Source of the DNA: Chloroflexota bacterium
GTDB lineage: Bacteria > Chloroflexota > Anaerolineae > Anaerolineales > Villigracilaceae
DNA length: 50,126 nucleotides
Assembly: GCA_029782225.1 (NCBI GenBank)
Contig: JAKOVF010000355.1
Span: 1-50,126, forward strand
Direction of reading: 5' to 3'
The notes beneath the pieces were generated by a model. The model was not told where the DNA came from. It made no database searches and worked only from the letters and a program-made list of their open reading frames with translations. Positions 18,073 through 27,300 of this stretch are shown one piece after another. Numbering within the stretch: position 1 is the stretch's first letter; each line of letters begins with the position of its first letter. A program made the position numbers and the translations under genes.

Positions 18073-18240
18073 AGTGTTATCCTCTGAGGGAATATGTGCA
18101 AACACATGCTCTCTCTGTTAAATTGATCTGCCCGATGCAAAACTGCAACTGGGCCGCATTTCCATTGTCCGGGCTAAGCCAATTTCTAAAGTTTATCTTC
18201 TCGGCGTTTGTCAAGACTGCTACATTTCATTTCTGTAAGG

Positions 18241-18269
18241 ATTATAGTGTTTCGGACTTGCTTTGTCAA
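18241..18269 (-). promoter_or_regulatory. consensus sigma-70 promoter for the smaller sortase fusion
   Basis: On the minus strand TTGACA (18264-18269), 17 bp, TATAAT (18241-18246): a perfect match. Predicted transcription start near 18234 gives an approximately 160-base leader. A second TTGACA lies at 18209-18214 without a good -10. Confidence 0.8.
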
Positions 18270-18309
18270 CATCCAAATTAACAAATTATCCTTAACACCC
18301 GGAAACAAA

Positions 18310-18339
18310 AAGGCACGGAGGACGTTTCCTTCGTGCCTT
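18310..18339 (-). terminator. intrinsic terminator after the giant sortase fusion gene
   Basis: A 12-bp stem with one G-T pair (18310-18321 with 18328-18339) and a 6-base loop is followed on the minus strand by a run of T. It lies 18 bases past the stop at 18358. Confidence 0.85.
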
Positions 18340-18357
18340 TCAGGGGATGCCGAAAAA

Positions 18358-21300
18358 CTATTCGTCCACGATCTTGACCAGCACTGCGCCCACTGCAACG
18401 CGTTGAGCATACGTCTTCGTGTTCTTATCATAATCTTTGCAAGTGATCAGGGTCAGCCACGGATATTCCTCATGGCGGAAAACCTTCCTGTCATCGGGCC
18501 AGACGAGGCGTACCTCGCGCACTTCATAGATATATTTCTGGCTACCCAGATGCACAATGATCTGGTGACCCCAATACAGCTTATTGAGATTGACAAATGG
18601 CCCGGGCTGACCATTTGCATCATACACATGCCCGGTGATGACGGAGTTCCCGGCGTGAGTGGGATAAGCGCTTCCCTCTAACCATCCGGCCTGCTGCCCC
18701 AGCCACGTCAGATTCCACCCGTCAGCAGAATCCAGCGGCACACCGACGACAGGCAGCTTCAGATTGAGCTGGGGGATCTCGATCCAGAAATCGCCAAGGT
18801 CAGCATAGCGATACCAATCCGGTTGAGACGGCAGATCCGTGAGCTCTCCGGGTGCAAAGCCGGTTTCAGGCAGGTCAGGCAATGTGATCGTGACTGAATC
18901 ACTGGCATCATAATTATTGAGCGCGGTTGCATCCATCGGATCATAGCGGCGTTCGGCCGAGTTTGGATTATATGGAGATTGAACGACTGGAAAGCCACCC
19001 ACCGGATCGATTGGCAGACTGGTCCAATAGACATTGGTCTCGTTTACAACCGGCGCGGGTCCAACGAACGTGGGCTGGAACGTGATCGTGGCAGTTTGTC
19101 CGAGTTGGAACTCATCCCACACAAAGGTAAGCGTAAATGTTGCCGGGTCGTAGATGCTTGAGGTTGGCGCAAGGCCACTGAAGCTCAACGTGCCAGGGAT
19201 GAATGTGAGGCCGGTGGGCAGCACATCAGTGACAGCCACATCATAAGCGTGAGCAGAACTGGCGGCCGTATGCGCCACCTCAAGTGTGAAGGTAATCGGC
19301 GCTCCGTAGGGAGCCTGCAATATGTCCGCGTTCTTATCAATGAACAACTCAGGCTCGACGACCTTGACAGTCGGTGAGGTTGCGTGCAGGCTGCCGCCAT
19401 TCCATGTCCAGAGCGCATTGTTCACGAGTGTGTTGCCATTCTGGTTCGCACTGATATTGAGCACGACGACTGAGTAGCGAATAGTCAACGTCACGGGGAC
19501 GGCTGTGCTGTTCGTCAGCGTACCCGGGTCAAAGGTCACGCGTGAACCGCTGTTCTCGATCAGGGGATTGCTCACGCCCGCAGTGATCCCGTCAACACAG
19601 TTTATGCAGACTCCGGTCACCGGGTCAAAGGCCATGATCGAACTGTAGAGACCAGTATCCGCCGCGCCGGCTGCATCAGAATCCGTATCAGAAGCCTTAA
19701 CGGAAAGCAGGTCTACGAAGGCCAATCCGGTTTGGGGCGTATCCACCACCTGAGCGTTGACCATCGAGCCGGGAGGTACGTTCAGGGCCAATTCATAAGT
19801 GAGGATTTCGCCGATAGTCCCTGCAGGATCGGTTGTCCCGGGATGATTTGAATCTACGAGAGTCTTGGTAAAGTCGGAATTGCTCGCGATTGAATCCGAA
19901 TCATCATCTGCAGCAGACGCGTTCGTGTTGCTGTCTCCAACGCTGACGCTATTGGTAATGACAGCGCTTGCGGGTGAATCCGCGACTTTCACAGTGACGC
20001 TGATCGTCATGCTTGAACCCGCCGTGAGGGAGAGACCTGACCATGTGAGCACCTGCCCGGAAATATTGCTGGGAGCAGGTAATGCACTTTGATAGGTAAG
20101 GTCAGTTGGCAGAGTATCGGTGACTGTGATGTTGGTCAAATCCACGCTGCCGTTATTCGTCACCATGATTTGATAGGTAACCATGCTGCCAGCGCTGACG
20201 ATGAGCAGGCCATCGTCCTTGCTCACCTGGAGTGACGCTGGTTCATCCGAGTCGGTGGCTGTGTTATTGGTGGCGTCGGTCTCGGCTACGCCGCCCGGAG
20301 CGGTGACCATAGCGGAATTATCGAGCGTGCCGCTTGCGTCTCCGGCAACATTGGCGGTGACGGTATAGGTAATACTTGAAAGCTGCGGCAAGTCGACCGT
20401 GTCGCTGAAGTCAGTGGTAAGGCCGGAAGCGCCATCACAGCCCGTTGCGCCGCCGGTGGCGTCAGAACAGACCCACGTCCAGGAAGAGATCTGCGCCGGA
20501 AGAGTATCAGAAACGGTCGCGCCATTTGCATCACTTGGGCCATGGTTGGTCACTGTGATGGTGTAGGTCAGCGTGCGGCCCGGAACGTAAAAGGTTGTCG
20601 AGTCTGTTTTCGTGATGGCGAGGTCAGCCTGGAGAGAAGAATAGACACCGAAATCAATCCGCGGCTCAGAGGTCAGGCCGAGAGCGTTGTTCACCGATGC
20701 TTCCGCGGCCGGTGTGAGCGCAAAAGTGCTCGACTGGATGTAGCCGCCCAATCCCAGCGTTCCGTTGGCGATCGTGCCGTTGTCATCCGAGTCAGTTGTA
20801 TTGGTCTCGGCGCTTGGCGCAGGTTCGTAAGGCAAGCCAACGCCGCCTGTGCTCGAAACGTAATCGCGCAGCGTGCCGCCGGGGTTGAACTCAGCCGCCG
20901 GAATACGCAGAACATAATTACCTTGCGGCAAACCAGTGAAGCCATACGTGCCGGTTCCGTCGGTCGTATCGGTCGCGAGCAACGTACTCAGGTCAGATGA
21001 CCAAAGCTGTACATCCGCATTGGGCATCGCCATATCACCGCCATCTGCCGTGCCAGTGTTGTTGACATCATTCCAGACGAAGTCACCCAATGTGATCGTG
21101 TAGAAACCGAAATCTACCGTCATATTGGCCTGCGCATCCGGCTGACCCTGGCCTGCTCCACCTTCGAGGTCAATCTCCCCCACGGGTTCGACTCCACCCG
21201 GCCCGAGGGTGATGGTGAACGCAGTGACGCCGCCGCTGAATGTCCCGGAGTTTTGGAGTGTGCCATTGTCATCCGCATCGCTTGCATTCGCGTCTGCATC

Positions 21301-24300
21301 CGGCGCGGCCGCTTCCGTGAGTGAACCATTGCTACTGCGCGTCGTTCCAGATGACCAATAGCCTTCGAGCAGTCCGCCACCAAAGTTGGAAGCGGGAATC
21401 ACGACCACATAATCACCGACATCGAGATTGTTGAAGAGATAATATCCGCCACCAGAAGTTATGTCAGTGGCAAGGATGGTGGCCAGATCGCTGGCAGAGT
21501 ATAGATTGACGGTCACACCGTCAACGCCCACTTCGCCGGGGCTGATCTGGCTGTCGTTGTTCGTATCGAACCAGACGCGGTTGCCAAGAGCATAGGCCAA
21601 CGAGAAGCCAAAATCCATGGTTGGATTGGTTGTGGTGCCGGTGGCATTGCTGATCGTATTCTTGCTCTGCGCGCCGACCGTTCCTGGCGTAAGAGAGATC
21701 GCGGCTGAGGAAACAATACCGTTCGCCATGCCATCGCCGTTGTCGTTGTTATCTGTGTTCGTGTTAGGGTTGTCGTTGTCAGCCTGATCGAACGAGTCAA
21801 TCGTGCTGGCCGTCCCTGCCGGCGCCGTGGTGCGGAGGATGTAATCACCCTGCGGCAAACCGGTGAAAGAGTAAAGTCCGCCCGCGTCTGTTGGGGTGGA
21901 GGCAATGAGTGCTGACCCATCCGCTGAATAGAGCTCAAGATTTATATTGGAGAGAAGAGTGTCGCCAGCATCGTACGTGCCGTTCTTGTTCAGATCGCCA
22001 AATACAAGGTTGCCAACTGCCACGCGATAAAAACCAAAATCAACGGTCATGTTGGCGCGGCCATCGGGCTGCGTCCCCTGGCCCAACCCGGACTCAAGGT
22101 CGGACTCGCTCGCAGGCTCGGTCAGGCCGATAGGTCCAAGAGTGACTGCACTGGAAATGACCGCATTGCTGAATCCGCCGGATATCTGTCGCGCGCCGTT
22201 GTCATCCGAATCCACATCGATATTTGCATCTGCTGCAGTTGTCTCAGTGATCGTCCCATCCAGCGCGCGCATCGTGGCCGAAGACCAGTAGCCGGTCAAC
22301 ACGCCGGCGCCAGAGAAGTTCGAGGCCGGGAGGACAACCACATAATCACCGGGGAAGAGATTATCGAAAAGGTAGTAGCCGCTGCCCGCAGTGGTATCAG
22401 TGGCAAGAGCCGCGCCCGCTGGATTGCCAGCACCATCGGCAGCATAGAGTTCGACGGTTACGCCATCCACGCCGACTTCGTTCGCAAAGTCGATCTGACT
22501 GTTGTTATTCGTATCGAACCAGACGCGGTTGCCCAGGGCATAAGCATAGGCAAAGCCAAAATCCAGCGTGGGATTTGTGGTTGTGCCACTTGCATTGTCA
22601 ACGGTGTTATTTCCCAGCGCGCCCATTGTACCGGGCGTTAGCGTGAGCACAGACGAAGAGACTATGTTGCCCACCGTGCCGAGACCATTGTCATTATCAT
22701 TCGCATTCGTAGCTGTGGGGTTGGCCGAGTCTGCCGCGTTGAATACATCCGTGGTACTGACTGTGTCCGCCGGCCCAACCACGCGGACAATGTAGTCGCC
22801 TTGAGGCAAACCGGAGAAGCCATAGATGCCGCTGGCGTTCGTTGTCACGCCGCCAGCCGCGTCATCGCTCGTGCCCAATGCACCATCCGGCCCCACCGGA
22901 ATTTCGGTGGTCCCGTTTGACGCGTACAGACGAACCGTTGCATTCTGGACCGGAACTTCGCCGCTGAACTGACCATCCGCCGTGATGCTTTCCAGCCAGA
23001 CCAAATTGCCAATGCCTGTGCGGTAGAAGCCGAAGTCAACGGTCATGTTGGCGCGGCCGTCAGGCTGTGAACCCTGCCCGACTCCAGATTCAAGATCCGT
23101 TTCGCCGGTTGGCTCGGTGAGGCCGGCCGGGCCAAGTGTCACGGCTTGAGAGGCCACAGTTCCAGTCAAAACGCCCGTGGACTGGAGTTCACCGTTGTCA
23201 TCCGAATCGGTTGGGGTTATATCGGCATCCGGGGCGGCAGCTTCGGAGATCACACCTGCGCCGCTGAGAGTTGTGCCGGACGACCAGTACGTATCCAGGA
23301 CCGCGCCGTTCGCGAAGTTGGAGGCAGCGAGGGCGACCACGTAGTCGCCGGGCACCAGATAATCGAACAGATAATACCCACCGCCAGAAGTGGTATCGGT
23401 CTTGAGGGCGGTCGTCAGGTCACTGGCAGAATAGAGATTCACGACCACGTTATCCACACCGACTTCGCCCGCGTCGATCAGGCTGTTGTTATTGGTATCA
23501 AACCAGACGCGGTTGCCAAGGGAATAATAGTTCTCGAGGCTGCCAGTGAAGCTCGCACTATCGAAGTAATCGTTCACACCGCCAGACCCATCGCGCTCGC
23601 CGATACTGTTGCCGGGATTAGTATTGCCTGGCAGTGAACTCCAATTCATGTTGACTGTATTGATGGCTGTTTCATTGCCCAGCAAAGGAGTTGGCGGGCC
23701 GGGAGGTGAATTCACCGTCACCTGATAGGAGAGCGACGCGGCGCTGCCCAGCGGGAAAGAAGCGCAGGTCCAGGTCAGTGTGGGAGCAGCGGATGCATTT
23801 CCAGTGCATCCTCCCGGAGCAGTGAGCGAACCGGGCACATAAGTCAGGCCGGTAGGAATCACATCTGTCACCCGCACGTCAAATGCATCGGCAAGGCTGG
23901 ATGCATCATGCGTCACATTCAAGGTGTAGGTCACAATCTGACCATAGAGCCAGGTCGAATCATTCGCGGTCTTGGCGATGTTGAGGACTGGTTCCACGAT
24001 GCGTGTGCGCACCGAGTTGGATGTGGCTACCGTCGAGCCGCCGACGAGCAGCACGAAACTGTTGTTGTCGATGTCGGCGTTGTTATTATTCGCGTCGTTG
24101 TTCACGCGCACATTGAAATCGATCACCACAAATTCCGCGTCAGCGTCCGTATCGTTGTTGACAAGGTTGCCCGGCGTCACGAGGCTAGCAACTGTAAAGG
24201 TCACATCCTGCCCAGCCACGGCAATGCGACCTCCCGGAAGGACAAAGGTGGGAGGCAGGACATCATTGTCCGCACCGGCGAGGTCGGCCTCGGTGGACAT

Positions 24301-27300
24301 GGCATTATTGGCAATGAACGAGATGCGGACATCACCATCGTTGAGGAACGTCAATCCGCTCGGCAATGTATCTCGCAATTGCAGATCGGAGATGGTCCCC
24401 TCGGGAAGCGTAACCGACAGACGATAGCGGACCAGCTCACCGATGGCCAGCGCCCGTTCGTTTCCAACTGACCCGTTTCCTGCTTCCGATGTGTGGGCAG
24501 CCGAGGTGCTGACAATCGATTTGACCGGCGCGATCGCGGAGACCGTGACCGTCGCGGAGTCGCTGCCATTGTGGTCATTCGGAGGATTGACTCCGGTCCC
24601 ATTGCGTTCGCCTGTGCCAGTACCGCTGGCGCCCGGGGTGCTGGAGCCTGTGGGGTTGCTGGCCGTGCCATTCCCGCCCGGCAGGCTCGTATAAGTTATT
24701 CGAGCAGTATTGTTGAGTAACTGGCCTGATGTTATCGAGATGTTGAGCGTGGCTGTGTAAGTAAGAGTCACCTGGCACCCAGGCCGAGCCCGATTCACGG
24801 TGAAATCAATGGAGTTGCCAGCCGAAGCATCTGTCACAGTCACTGTCGCGGACTGGCAGGCCGCGTTGTAACTCGGGGTCACGGCGCTGATACGCGTCAC
24901 ATCCGCGGGTAGAGCATCCGTAATGCGCACCTCAAAAGCATCAGAGTTGTTTACGCCCCCTGCATTCGTGTATGTGACCGTGTAAGTGACCGTATCACCG
25001 GCATCGCCTGTAGTAGGTGTAACAGTCTTATTGTTCGTTACAGCATTGAACGGGATGGACGGTTCGGCAATGGTGACGCGCGCACTGCCGGATTGAACAC
25101 CATTGGGCGTGCCGTTGATCGTCACCCCGAAGTTGTTATCGCGTGTCTCACTGCCGTCATTGCTGGCCGCGCCCCCGTTATTATCCACTAGCGCGTTGAA
25201 CTCGATCACAACGAATTCTGCATCCGCATCGCTATCGGCGTTGGTCAGCGTACCGAGTTTGAATTGAGGATCTGTCCCGCTGTTATAGATGTCGGGGTCA
25301 AGGCTTGTGCTGTTGGAACTACCCACATTGCTGTCACTGAGCAGGCAGGACAATGGGCCGGCCGGGGTGGAACCGTTGGCCGTATTCCCGGTGGCATTGC
25401 ATCCTGCCGGCGGAAGCCCTCCTGGGATTCCCTGAACAGGCAGGGCGCCAAAATTGGCCGAAGAGATTCCCGGACCATTCGAAACGAATCCCACTCGGGC
25501 CGTACCATCATCCAGATAGGTCAGGCCGCCGGGCAGAACGTCAGACATCTGGAAGTTGGTGAATGTGCCCTCGGGAACCTGTACAATCAAACGGTAACGC
25601 ACGATCTCACCAATTGCCACACGCGGCGGATTGGATGTGCCGGTGTAAGGCAGCATGGCATCGCTGGTATGACTCTCTGAAGTGGCAATGATGTATTTCG
25701 TATTGACGATACTATTGGCCGTGAAGCGCGCCGAAGTCGCAGGGTTGGATTTTGTGTAATCGTTAACGCCGCCGGTACCGGTACGCTCGTCCGAATCAGT
25801 CGTGTTATACGTGGAGCGGTCGACCACGTTTCCATCCAGGCTTGTCCATTGGACGGTAGCAACGTTGTCAATCGTCTGACCGCCGGTCACAGTGCCTGCA
25901 ATTGTGCCGGTGATTTGAATGGCTATGGTACGCGTCGCATCCACGGGCATATCGAAGGGTGTCGCAGTGCTCAGGACATTGCCGGTGAAGTTGAAATTCG
26001 CTGCCGTCACCTGCGAAGCGGTATCCGTCACAAGGGAGATCGTTGGCGAGAGGATCAGCGCGGGGATGGTGTCGCTGACCGTAACCTCATAGGCATCGGT
26101 GCCCGTTGCCCCGGTGAGTGCGATGGTGTATGTCACCACATCGTTAGCATCTCCAGTTGCCGGGGCAATAGTTTTGTTGATATTAACGTTCGGCTCAATT
26201 ACCGTGACATTCGCGGCCGAAACAGCCGGCAAATTATCCGTTGTGCCGGGATTGCTGTCGTCCCAGGACATGACGGCGGAGTTCTTCAGCGTTGTCCCGG
26301 CCTGATTACCTGCCACGTTCAGAGTCACCGCGCGATAGACGATGGTGAGAGTCTCGTCGGCGTTGTTATCTGTGTTGGTATCGGTAACCGTCCCAAGGTC
26401 AAAGTTGATGCGGTTGCCGTTGTTTTCAATGAACGGATTGCTGGTCCCCGAAGTTGTGCCGGCCGTACAGTTCGTGCAGAGGCCGGCCCCGTCAAATGTC
26501 ATTTTGTCGCTGTAGATGCCGTTGTCGCCGTTCCCCGCGCCGTCAGTGTCCGGATTGGACACAGTGATTGATACCACATCCACAAAGGCCAGCCCGGCAC
26601 CGAGGGTATCCACAATTTTTCCAAGAGGCAGGACGCCCTCATGGAAAATTGCGGTGACAGTGTAGGTTGCCAGTTCACCGATGACCGCCTGCGTGTTATT
26701 GTTGGTCGCGTTGTTGACCTCTGTACCGGTCAGAGTTTTGGAAATCGCCGGCTGGCCGATCATGACCAGGCTGGTGTCAGTGAACGGTTCATCCACGAAA
26801 TTGGAGCCGCCTTCATTGGATGAATAGCCGAGCAATTTGGAGGTATTGAGGATCGCTTCGCCGGGCGTATTGATGTTATCCACCATCAAGTCATACGTAA
26901 AGACAAGGACGTTTTTGCCGCTCGTCGCGTCGTGTACTTGACATGCACCTTTCCCGGCGTCCGGGCCATCCACAACACGAATCCCATAACCGGCGTCAAA
27001 GATGCGGAAGGCGTTGGTCGCATCGCCGGGCGCGGCCGTGTCGGTTGGATCGTATTTGCCGTTCGCGCCAAAATCCACCACTTCAAATGAAAGAGGGGTG
27101 CCCTCGCCGCGATACACTTGCAGGTTGAGTGCCGGGCCGCCGGTGGGGATGAACATGCCCGGCGGCAGACTATCATTGATGACTACATCGAACGCCCCGT
27201 TCTGGCTGTGACCCTGGTTTTCGACCAGGATCGCATACTTGACGAGATCGCCGCCATCCACGCCGGTCAAGCTGCCGTTGAACTGGTTAAAAGCAAGCTC

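Noticed and set aside
20640..23540. CRISPR-like array
   Set aside because: Repeat units are nearly 1 kb and coding; no short direct repeats with unique spacers were found anywhere in the window.
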